A stretch of 64,000 nucleotides of DNA from Pinibacter aurantiacus (GTDB lineage: Bacteria; Bacteroidota; Bacteroidia; Chitinophagales; Chitinophagaceae): the NCBI RefSeq assembly GCF_019130065.1, contig NZ_JAHSPG010000012.1, forward strand, positions 300,825 through 364,824, in the 5' to 3' direction. The notes beneath the pieces were generated by a model. It had not been told where the DNA came from. It saw nothing but the letters and a program-made list of their open reading frames with translations, and did no database searches. The position numbers and the translations under genes were made by a program. Below, in pieces: positions 16,202 to 23,934 of the stretch. Position 1 is the stretch's first letter, and each line of letters begins with the position of its first letter.

Positions 16202-16948
16202 ATGAAAAAACTTCATTTTCTATTGACGATCAAATTACTAGCAACCTTGTTGCTCGTGCCGGTATTGTTTGCCTGTACGAAAAGCAATGGAGTACATGTT
16301 CCGCCCTACAATCCGCCAAACAACACGATTGATACAACAAATCATTCCCGATATAGTTTTCTGGCCCTGGGAGATTCTTATACCATTGGACAATCTGTAA
16401 CCGAACAGGAAAGATTCCCCGCTCAAACGGTGAAACAAATTGAGCAAACGGGCAAACGTTTTGATGCCATTCAATACATCGCCACCACAGGCTGGACAAC
16501 CATCGATTTAGCCGCTGCGATCGACAGGGCACAATTAGCTTCGAAATATTCTGTGGTCACATTATTGATAGGCGTGAATGATCAATACCAGGGTTTGGAT
16601 GCCGATGGTTATCGCAACAGGTTTGCACAGCTATTGTCAAAAAGTATTTCACTCACCGGTGATGCGCGACATGTTTTTGTGCTCTCCATTCCTGATTACA
16701 GCGTAACGCCTTTTGCATTGCACACAAGTGACACTGCACGCATACGCAAGCAGATCGATCAATTTAATGGCATCAATAAGGAGATCGCAATTGCAAACAA
16801 TGTGAACTATATCGACATTACACCTTCTACAAGACTTGCGTTAAACGATCCTTCTTTAATTGCCAATGATGGATTGCATCCTTCGGGAACACTATACGGC
16901 AAGTGGGCGGATCTGCTGTTTCCGGTGATGAATGATGCGCTGAAATGA
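16202..16948 (+). CDS. SGNH/GDSL hydrolase, lipoprotein
   Basis: 248 residues. The signal peptide ends with a lipobox-like VPVLFACTKS, so it is likely an envelope lipoprotein. The SGNH blocks appear in order: FLALGDSYTIGQSV (block I, catalytic Ser in GDSY), TTGWTTIDLAAAI (block II Gly), VTLLIGVNDQYQG (block III Asn in GVND) and IANDGLHPSG near the C-terminus (block V Asp and His). Such enzymes hydrolyse esters of sugars, lipids or acetylated polysaccharides. No PUL neighbours point to a substrate. The gene stands alone with an inverted CACTAAG repeat after it. Confidence 0.9.
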   Translation: MKKLHFLLTIKLLATLLLVPVLFACTKSNGVHVPPYNPPNNTIDTTNHSRYSFLALGDSYTIGQSVTEQERFPAQTVKQIEQTGKRFDAIQYIATTGWTTIDLAAAIDRAQLASKYSVVTLLIGVNDQYQGLDADGYRNRFAQLLSKSISLTGDARHVFVLSIPDYSVTPFALHTSDTARIRKQIDQFNGINKEIAIANNVNYIDITPSTRLALNDPSLIANDGLHPSGTLYGKWADLLFPVMNDALK

Positions 16949-16997
16949 TGACTGTGTAAGGATTACGAACTTCTTGAAATGGAACTTTCGAATCTTT

Positions 16998-17093
16998 ACC
17001 ACTAAGACACTAAGAACACTTAGTTTCATTAAGAAATGTTCAAATTTTTACAAACCCTTAGTGCTGCTTAGTGTCCTAAGTGTCTTAGTGGTA
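16998..17093. repeat. Inverted CACTAAG array
   Basis: Left arm 16998-17023 (ACCACTAAGACACTAAG) and right arm 17056-17093 (CTTAGTGTCCTAAGTGTC and following TTAGTGGT) form a mirrored pair between the SGNH hydrolase and rpiA genes. Confidence 0.75.
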
Positions 17094-17174
17094 ACTGTTC
17101 AGGTCCCTAACATATTAACCCTTCAAGCAATCGTCTCGAGTAAATAAACTAACTTTCCTTTTCAATCTCTCACT

Positions 17175-17849
17175 ATGGATCAGAAAGAATTAGAAAAAGA
17201 GCTTGCTGCAAAAGAAGCAGTGAAAGCCGTTAAGCAAAATCAAATTGTAGGCTTAGGCACGGGCTCTACGGCAAAGTATGTGATTATTGAATTGGGGAAA
17301 ATGGTAAAGGATGGTTTGAAAATTCAATGCATCCCGACATCGAACAAAACTGCTGAACTTGCCACGTCGTATAATATTCCATTGGTTGATATAAACATGG
17401 TAGATCACATTGATGTAACCATTGATGGTGCCGATGAATTTACAAAAGAGAAAATGTTGATCAAAGGTGGTGGCGGTGCATTGCTGAGAGAAAAGATCGT
17501 CGCATCGCTAAGCAGGGAAGAAATCATTATTGCCGATGCCAGCAAAAAAGTAGACAAGCTCGGCAAATTCACCTTGCCTATTGAAGTGATTCCTTTTGCA
17601 TTGAATTATGTGCAGCTTCAGCTTACAGCATTGCAAGGCAAAGGAAAATTGCGCCAGCTCGACGGCAAACCTTTCCTCACCGATCAGCAAAACTATATTG
17701 TAGATGCAGATTTCGGTTTAATAGACAACCCTCCTGCACTAGCGGAAAAACTTAATCAAATTGAAGGATTGGTGGCGCATGGACTTTTTATTGGCCTTGC
17801 TACGAGGGTGATTATGGGGATTGGTGATAGCGTTCAAGTGTTCAATTAA
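17175..17849 (+). CDS. rpiA: Ribose-5-phosphate isomerase A
   Basis: 224 residues, the usual length. It interconverts ribose 5-phosphate and ribulose 5-phosphate in the pentose phosphate pathway, in the cytoplasm. Hallmark motifs are VGLGTGSTAKYVI (phosphate-binding loop), VTIDGADEF (catalytic Asp/Glu region) and LIKGGGGALLREKI (catalytic Lys region and glycine loop), with ADASKKVDKLG and PIEVIPF completing the family pattern. It stands alone on the plus strand. The last residues and stop codon lie at the edge of an ATTAAGA heptamer array. Confidence 0.97.
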   Translation: MDQKELEKELAAKEAVKAVKQNQIVGLGTGSTAKYVIIELGKMVKDGLKIQCIPTSNKTAELATSYNIPLVDINMVDHIDVTIDGADEFTKEKMLIKGGGGALLREKIVASLSREEIIIADASKKVDKLGKFTLPIEVIPFALNYVQLQLTALQGKGKLRQLDGKPFLTDQQNYIVDADFGLIDNPPALAEKLNQIEGLVAHGLFIGLATRVIMGIGDSVQVFN

Positions 17850-18072
17850 GAATTAGGAATTAAGAATTAAGAATGCTTTGTGTGTAGCAGGTTGATTGGC
17901 TGTAAACCTCTCCTGGTTGCGAAAAGGCTTCGACAAGCTCTCAGCCCGACACTTAGTGGAAGTTGTCAGACTGAGAGCTTGTCGAAGCCCTTTACACACA
18001 AAGCATTTACTTCAAATGTTCCGTAGTATCACTGAAGGAATTCTTAATTCTTAATTCCTAATTCTTAATTGA
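17843..18072. repeat. Nested inverted repeats: heptamer arms around a TTCGACAAGC palindrome
   Basis: Outer arms are AATTAAGAATTAGG units (17843-17872) and ATTCTTA units (18039-18071). Inside them GCTTTGTGTGTA (17875-17886) mirrors TACACACAAAGC (17992-18004), and within that GGCTTCGACAAGCTCTCAG (17926-17944) mirrors CTGAGAGCTTGTCGAAGCC (17971-17989). The layers fill the gap between convergent rpiA and phytase genes. Confidence 0.72.
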
Positions 18073-19143
18073 CTTCAAGTCGTTACCTGCAATCTCTTCC
18101 CACTTGTACAAATGAAACGTTCTGTCATTGCTCATTACAACGAAGAGACCTTTTGGAAAGTTGGGACCAAGAGGAATGGAAATTGTTTCTGATCCATCGC
18201 TTTGTGTAGCGGCGACGTTTACAATTTTCAATAGTTTGTGATTGAAAGGATTGCTGGCGTCTCCTTCCCTGCTAAAGATCTGGAAACGGTTTGCGCCTTG
18301 GTCAGATACTAAGATGTAACCAGTTGAATCAGTAAGCTGGTAAATTGAAATACCTTCATGATCTTCTTTGAAGCCTTCTGTTCCGAAAATGGAAAGTTGT
18401 TTGTTTCCTTTTTCTGCATCAGCATAATATTGCTTTACACCAACACCTTCATCGGAATAATAAACATAACCTAATGCATCATCTACCATGATGGATTCAA
18501 TTTCCTTTTTCTTACTGAAGCTGCCAAACTTGCGAACAAGTGTTGATTTTACATTTCCCTTTCCATCATCTTCCAATAAATACTGGCCGATATAACCTTC
18601 TACCGGCCCGTTCTTGCGGCCAACAAAGGCATATATTTTCCCCTGCTTGTCGCGATACATTCCTATACCCATGAGGTCGCGGTATTCAGCTTCGGTATCG
18701 CCGACAAACATCTCGAGGCCGCCGTTATCAACAGGTTTCATGTCGGGCAAAGAAAACACGCGAAGCTTATGTGTCATTCTTTCTGTTGTAACAGCTATAT
18801 CAACTGGCTTTCCATTTAATATTAATCCGTACTCAACATCCACATTGTTTGGACGTTGCAAATTTTTCACCACTTTGTCGTGCTGAATTTTTCCCTGCAG
18901 ATCGAAAACATACAAGGCGCCATCTTTGTCTTTATCAGTGCCAATGATCAGGCTCTTTGCAGGATCTGTGGGATTGATCCAAACTGCAGGATCATCTGTA
19001 TCATATGTTACTGCTTCGGTTACAAACAGTGGCTTTGCCTGCGCTTCCGTTTCCGTTTTTTGTGCCGGCGCTTTAGGTTGTGCCTGGCAACCTGTAACCG
19101 CTATCAGCGCGGTTACAGTGATAATGCTCTTCATTTTACTCAT
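18058..19143 (-). CDS. Beta-propeller phytase, lipoprotein
   Basis: 361 residues from the ATG at 19143 (the frame also allows a TTG at 19152 and an ATG at 19134). The signal ends with the lipobox AVTGCQAQ. The phytase domain (PF02333, six-bladed propeller) shows TDDPAVWINPTDPAKSLIIG, TDKDKDGALYVFDL, PNNVDVEYG and YYSDEGVGVKQYY, the Asp/Glu-rich calcium and phosphate binding sites. It releases phosphate from inositol hexakisphosphate outside the cytoplasm. It is the last gene of a three-gene run with a beta-helix lipoprotein and a TonB-dependent receptor, suggesting phytate capture and use. The last residues lie in an AATTAAG repeat. Confidence 0.93.
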   Translation of the reverse strand: MSKMKSIITVTALIAVTGCQAQPKAPAQKTETEAQAKPLFVTEAVTYDTDDPAVWINPTDPAKSLIIGTDKDKDGALYVFDLQGKIQHDKVVKNLQRPNNVDVEYGLILNGKPVDIAVTTERMTHKLRVFSLPDMKPVDNGGLEMFVGDTEAEYRDLMGIGMYRDKQGKIYAFVGRKNGPVEGYIGQYLLEDDGKGNVKSTLVRKFGSFSKKKEIESIMVDDALGYVYYSDEGVGVKQYYADAEKGNKQLSIFGTEGFKEDHEGISIYQLTDSTGYILVSDQGANRFQIFSREGDASNPFNHKLLKIVNVAATQSDGSETISIPLGPNFPKGLFVVMSNDRTFHLYKWEEIAGNDLKSIKN

Positions 19144-19177
19144 CTCGATCAATCAGTTTATTTAGTTCCCATTGCGC

Positions 19178-20470
19178 CTACGTATGTTGCCGGATCTGTT
19201 GATTTGTAAGTAACGCCGCCGGCAGTAATACCATTTGCAAAATTTCTTGTAAAATCTGTTTACCTTTTCCAAGTGCATTTGAACCCGACTGAAGATGAAA
19301 ATCCCAATTAGTATCAAATATGCCATTTGCGTTGTCGTTGCTTAAAGGATAGTTCACGAATTTAGGATCGTTGTCGCCTGCTTTTGCGCTGATAACATCA
19401 CCTGTACCTGCGATGATTTCAGCTGTTGGCTGAAACTGATCAGCTCCGGTTTGTGTATAGCTGTAGTAGTAAGTGTTGAAGAATTTAGAACGGCTGTCTT
19501 CAGGATTTCCTTTGTCTCTTTTTACTCCATAGCGATCGTTTACCAAAAGGTTATTGTAAATATCTACATGTGCAGATTTCTCTACCCATATCGAGCCACC
19601 TTTTGTTGTTGGTCTTCTCCAGCCTGCATTTACTATAGTATTGTTATAACCAACTATGTACAATTGAGGTGTACGGTCGCCGCTGTTTGACAATTTCATG
19701 CCATTTGTATTAGGGCTGTAAATAAGGTTATAAGCTACGTCTGCGATTACACCTGATTTCAAGTTCACAGCTTCGCCGTTTTCAATACCTGTTGTGTAAA
19801 ATTTGTTGTTGTCTATGATCACGCTACCACCTTCAATGTACAATGCATCTTCGTTGAAGTTGTGAATAGTTGAATTTGTTACAACAAGCTTGCCGTTAAT
19901 ATTTGGAAAATACAAAGCCGGCACGTGCTCACCTGCGGCTGCTTTATACAAACCCCCTTTTACTGATGGAGAAGATTCTGTAGTAACCGCACCACCGTAA
20001 GAAAGATCAGTATAGTTCAAAACGATTTCAGCACAGCTAGCTCCCGCTGTTAATCCACCCCACAATGCGCCCCATGCGTTTGCAGTAGTTTTCCATGCAT
20101 CAGGAACAGAGATTTTAACAGGATTGGTAGCAGTACCAATGCTATACAAATTACCCTTGATGATAAACTCTGGTTTAATAGTTGAGTCGCTCATCAACAC
20201 TTGTACGCCTTCTTCAATAGTCAATGATGAGCCACTTGGAATTTCAAGATGTCCTTTTACAATCACCACGCTGTTCTTTTTCCATGTACCGGATACGGTT
20301 CCGGAAACTGAAGTACTATCTTTTTTTGGAGGATTGTTGGTACCACCACCATTGTCATCCTTGCTGCAACTTGTGAAAAACATTGCACCTGCCAAAACTG
20401 CTGCAGAAACGGGTTTCCACATTTTTGAAAAATCTTTTTGAATAGAGATTGTACTCTTGTTCGATTTCAT
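19178..20470 (-). CDS. Beta-helix lipoprotein, apparent C-terminal frameshift
   Basis: 430 residues as read. The N-terminus carries a signal with lipobox MFFTSCSKDDNGGG, then a right-handed parallel beta-helix pattern (ALYIEGGSVIIDNNKF, LYIVGYNNTIVNAG, HVDIYNNLLVNDR). The C-terminus after LGKGK reads as unlikely sequence (QILQEILQMVLLPAALL). Adding one A to the AAA run at 19259-19261 restores TDFTRNFANGITAGGVTYK and a stop at 19158, only 14 bp from the phytase start. This is either a real 1-base deletion or a homopolymer sequencing error. It is probably a surface-exposed partner of the upstream TonB receptor; its binding function is inferred. Confidence 0.8.
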   Translation of the reverse strand: MKSNKSTISIQKDFSKMWKPVSAAVLAGAMFFTSCSKDDNGGGTNNPPKKDSTSVSGTVSGTWKKNSVVIVKGHLEIPSGSSLTIEEGVQVLMSDSTIKPEFIIKGNLYSIGTATNPVKISVPDAWKTTANAWGALWGGLTAGASCAEIVLNYTDLSYGGAVTTESSPSVKGGLYKAAAGEHVPALYFPNINGKLVVTNSTIHNFNEDALYIEGGSVIIDNNKFYTTGIENGEAVNLKSGVIADVAYNLIYSPNTNGMKLSNSGDRTPQLYIVGYNNTIVNAGWRRPTTKGGSIWVEKSAHVDIYNNLLVNDRYGVKRDKGNPEDSRSKFFNTYYYSYTQTGADQFQPTAEIIAGTGDVISAKAGDNDPKFVNYPLSNDNANGIFDTNWDFHLQSGSNALGKGKQILQEILQMVLLPAALLTNQQIRQHT

Positions 20471-20508
20471 GATTTGCTTTTTTAAGTAAAAGAATTTTGA
20501 TTTATTTT

Positions 20509-23256
20509 TTAAAATTTATATCGCATGCCCAACACATATGAGCGTTGATAATAGTCGCGACGTATAAGCGTTTCACCGCTGCTGAGATCTTGATTGGGAA
20601 CGCCTTCGTTATATACATTTGTTCCTTTAATGAATACTACTGTGGGAGTATTAAGAAGGTTATTTGCTTTGGCAAAAACTACGAGGTGCTTAAATGACTT
20701 TTCCGCAGACAAATCCATTTGTACAAATCCTTTTTGCCATTGGTCCGTACCTACAAACTGACCAACCGTTACAATTCTTGGCCCGGTGTAGCTTCCTGCC
20801 AACTGCGCGTCCCATCCATGATGTACATCTTTGTATAATAATGAGAGATTGGCAATATGCTCTGATTGTCCATACAGTGGACGCGTTACATCAACGTTGA
20901 TGGGATAGATATCCTGGTTGTGAGAATCATCACGCACTCTTTTCAATTTTGGAGTTGTAATGGATGAATGCGTGTATGTGTAATTTGCTTTAACGCCCCA
21001 TTTGTTGAAATACTTTATCCAGTCAAGCTCTGCGCCATAATTTGTTGCGTTACCAAAATTACCAGGCACATAGTAGGTACCGTGCATTTCTGCTTCCAAA
21101 GTGTATTCAATAGGGTTCTGGATTCGTTTGTAAAAGATGCCTGCCATAAATTGTTCAGCAGGCTTTGGGAAATACTCGTAGCGCAGATCTATATTGTCTG
21201 CCACGGCGTGCTTAAGGTTGGGGTCGCCCTTTTCAGTGTATTCCTCCTGAACGATCGGTGCAGGATTGATCTCTGAAAAACCGGGCCTGTTCACTGATTT
21301 AAAATATGATAAACGGATATTCGTTTTGTCCCATGGCATGTATTTGATGTTAATGCTTGGCAAAAAATCGGTGTATTTTTGATTCCCCACCGGATTATCT
21401 TCACCAATTGGATATTTCATTACATAACCCTGATCGGTATTTTCTACACGCACACCACCTAATATTTCAAGCTTCTTTAAATAAGCTTTGAATTGTAAAT
21501 AACCTGCTGCAATTTTTTCACTTGCCGTATATGTCTGACCTGATGCAACCGCACCTTGCGGCGTTGTTACTTTCCAATCTATTTGATTATAGTCGGTAAA
21601 ATCTTTTCCATATAATGCGTACTGATTTACAGGAGACAATTGATAATTGTCGTAAAAATTATCTCTTTCCTTGTCTCTGTATAAACCTCCAAACTTCCAG
21701 TCAACCCTAGTGTTTCCGATGTTTTGGAGGAAAGTAAAATTCAGGTAGCCGGAAATATCCTGATCATTGTTATGCTCCCAGCGGCGCGATGACTTGTCAA
21801 CATAAGTACGTGTATCCACAAAGTTTTCCTCTACGCCGTGTAAGGAGATAGTAGTGTTATCCGGGCGCGTACTACTTGCTTTCGCATAATTGGCTGTCCA
21901 GTCAACCTGCCATTTGTCGGACAGTTTGTGGTCGCCGTGTAGTGTGTTGCTCCAAATATGTTGTATGGTTCTTCTTGTTCGGGTAGAATAAGAAAGTGTA
22001 GCATTTCCCGCTACCGGATCATACCCACCGATGGTCAGCTCTTTCTCAACCTGGTCACGCGTTTGTGTATTGGTAAGGTTCATAAATCCGCTATACAAAC
22101 TCAGGCTGTTACGGTCGTTTAAACGGTAATCAACTTTTGCGTGAACGCCATATCTTAGTTGTTGTTCTGAATATTGTCTCTCCTCCATTTTTGTAAGCAT
22201 CAGCCCGCTCACCGTGTCTCTCATCTCTCCATCATAAAACAAACTATTGCTGCCTCTGTATGTGTTTTGCAAACTTCCCGATACAATTACTCCCAACTTG
22301 TTATTCATGAAACGATCGCCATAAGTAAGGCCGCCAATAATTCCCGGCATTGGCTTCTTCCAAGAGTAAGTGCTCGAAGCTTTTGTAAAATCCTGTGGTG
22401 TTGCATTGTAGCCTTCGCCATGTAATTCGTACGGAGATTTGCTGGTAATGCCTTTTGCATCATAACTCATAAAGTCGCGATCCATAAAGAGTTCGCTGTA
22501 GCTGCCTGCAAGGTTAACAGTAAACAATCGATGCGCAGGTGCATCTTTCATTACCATGTTTACAACGCCACCTACTGCATCTCCCTCCATTGAAGGAGTT
22601 AATGATTTATAAACTTCCAGTCTGTCCAATAAATCAGAAGGGAAAATATCGAGCGGCACATAGCGGTACTTATCATCAGGGCTTGGGATTTTTATTCCGT
22701 TTACCAGTGTATAGTTGTAGCGTTTGTCCATTCCGCGAAGGATCGCATATTGCCCGTCGCCATTGCTGTTTCTTTCGATAGATACACCGGAAATACGTTG
22801 TACCACATTTGCAACGGTCATGTCAGGAGAAACTTCAATCGCCCTGGCAGACATGATGTTCATTACCTGGTTTGCGTTGCGCTCGAGGCTTCTTGCGCCA
22901 GTTTCGCCGTTTTTATCTTTTGCAGCGGTTACAATTACACTGCTCAATGTGGTGCGTGAAGTGCTTAGTTCTATATTAAGGGATTGAACGCCATCGTTTG
23001 CCACTTCCATTTTTTGCGAAGCAGCAAGGTATCCTACCATTGAGAACTTTATGTTATAATTTCCTGCAGGTATATTTTTTATCGTGAAACTTCCATCTAA
23101 ACCTGTTACTGCGGTATAGTGAGTCGCTTCAATTTGGATCACTGCTCCGGTTAAAACTTCTCCGGTTTCGTGAGAAACGATCCGACCTTTGATGACTCCG
23201 GCGAAAGAGGTTAGTGAAAAGGCAGTTAGAAATAGTAAGAAAAAAATTCTGCGCAT
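20509..23256 (-). CDS. TonB-dependent outer-membrane receptor (phytase-linked)
   Basis: 915 residues from the ATG at 23256, which opens a signal peptide (MRRIFFLLFLTAFSLTSFAG); the frame continues to 23367 but that part overlaps a likely control region. Domains in order: a carboxypeptidase-regulatory-like beta-sandwich (GRIVSHETGEVLTGAVIQIE, about 20-105), a plug (SVIVTAAKDKNGETGARSLE, with GDAVGGVVNMVM) and a 22-strand barrel ending YVLGMRYKF with a terminal aromatic residue. It has no SusD partner; it is followed by a beta-helix lipoprotein and a phytase, suggesting uptake of inositol phosphates or a bound ion. The substrate is inferred from context only. Confidence 0.92.
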   Translation of the reverse strand: MRRIFFLLFLTAFSLTSFAGVIKGRIVSHETGEVLTGAVIQIEATHYTAVTGLDGSFTIKNIPAGNYNIKFSMVGYLAASQKMEVANDGVQSLNIELSTSRTTLSSVIVTAAKDKNGETGARSLERNANQVMNIMSARAIEVSPDMTVANVVQRISGVSIERNSNGDGQYAILRGMDKRYNYTLVNGIKIPSPDDKYRYVPLDIFPSDLLDRLEVYKSLTPSMEGDAVGGVVNMVMKDAPAHRLFTVNLAGSYSELFMDRDFMSYDAKGITSKSPYELHGEGYNATPQDFTKASSTYSWKKPMPGIIGGLTYGDRFMNNKLGVIVSGSLQNTYRGSNSLFYDGEMRDTVSGLMLTKMEERQYSEQQLRYGVHAKVDYRLNDRNSLSLYSGFMNLTNTQTRDQVEKELTIGGYDPVAGNATLSYSTRTRRTIQHIWSNTLHGDHKLSDKWQVDWTANYAKASSTRPDNTTISLHGVEENFVDTRTYVDKSSRRWEHNNDQDISGYLNFTFLQNIGNTRVDWKFGGLYRDKERDNFYDNYQLSPVNQYALYGKDFTDYNQIDWKVTTPQGAVASGQTYTASEKIAAGYLQFKAYLKKLEILGGVRVENTDQGYVMKYPIGEDNPVGNQKYTDFLPSINIKYMPWDKTNIRLSYFKSVNRPGFSEINPAPIVQEEYTEKGDPNLKHAVADNIDLRYEYFPKPAEQFMAGIFYKRIQNPIEYTLEAEMHGTYYVPGNFGNATNYGAELDWIKYFNKWGVKANYTYTHSSITTPKLKRVRDDSHNQDIYPINVDVTRPLYGQSEHIANLSLLYKDVHHGWDAQLAGSYTGPRIVTVGQFVGTDQWQKGFVQMDLSAEKSFKHLVVFAKANNLLNTPTVVFIKGTNVYNEGVPNQDLSSGETLIRRDYYQRSYVLGMRYKF

Positions 23257-23319
23257 AGTGCTTTTTGTTTGCTGCACAAAAGTGGACAAAGCGCCTTCTG
23301 AAATGAAAAAATAGCCATT

Positions 23320-23376
23320 AACAAATAGTGAACAACGTATACAACAGCGTGAACAGACGGGCAACAAATGTGAACA
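23320..23376 (-). promoter_or_regulatory. Phased AACA/GTGAAC repeats upstream of TonB receptor
   Basis: GTGAAC occurs at 23328, 23349 and 23370, exactly 21 bp apart. The core AACA occurs six times at 23320, 23331, 23343, 23352, 23363 and 23373, about one helical turn apart (9-12 bp). On the coding strand these read TGTT. The array lies 64-120 bp upstream of the chosen ATG. The pattern resembles direct-repeat operators of OmpR/PhoB-type regulators; a phosphate-responsive regulator would suit a phytase operon, but this is inference. Confidence 0.5.
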
Positions 23377-23591
23377 CCCGGATATTAATCAGTTGAAAAT
23401 CACTTGTTTTACTCGTAACAAAAACTCCATTAAGTAATTATTAACTCGACTTGAAGCGTTACAGAACTGATTTTTATAACCGTAAAAGGTTAGGGATTTA
23501 CTACAAGTTTTCTATTGTTGCAAGTTGCTAGCTAAAGCATAGTAGGCAGCAAACTAAGCGGCAGACTCCCAGATATAGAAAGACAAAGAAT

Positions 23592-23852
23592 TACCACTAA
23601 GGAACTAAGAAAAACTAAGCTGCACTAAGGAAGGCTGACGTCAATTTAACGGCAAAGGCGCAAAGATGTTGACAGCAAAACTTATTGGCAGGTCACAAAG
23701 GCGCAAAGGAACAAAGAAGGCTTTTTGTTGTACCGACATTCTTGAAGTGTTGTCTATCAAGCCCTCCTTTCCTCTGTGAAAAAAACCTCGTGATCTCTGT
23801 GGTAAAAAAAAGCTTAGTGCAACTCAGTGCCCTGAGTTCCTTAGTGGTAAAG
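23592..23852. repeat. Inverted CACTAAG array with nested GCAAAGGCGC units
   Basis: Left arm 23592-23630 (TTACCACTAAGGAACTAAG and further) and right arm 23812-23850 (TTCCTTAGTGGTAA at its end) are mirrored. Between them lie AAAGGCGCAAAG copies at 23653-23664 and 23698-23709. The 3' flank to 23934 holds CTAATTC heptamers. Apart from this and the phased repeats, the 678-bp gap 23257-23934 shows no gene. Confidence 0.68.
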
Positions 23853-23934
23853 AAACTGTCGGGCCTCCGCGAAACCTAATTCCTAATTCCTAATTCCCAA
23901 TTCTAATTCCTAACTCCTAACCCCTAATTCCTGA

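Noticed and set aside
17843..18072. Structured regulatory RNA or riboswitch
   Set aside because: The hairpins lie between convergent gene ends rather than in a leader, and match repeat families found elsewhere in the window.
23685..23879. Short plus-strand gene upstream of the TPR regulator end
   Set aside because: The 64-codon frame runs through GCAAAGG and CACTAAG repeat sequence and has no recognisable features.
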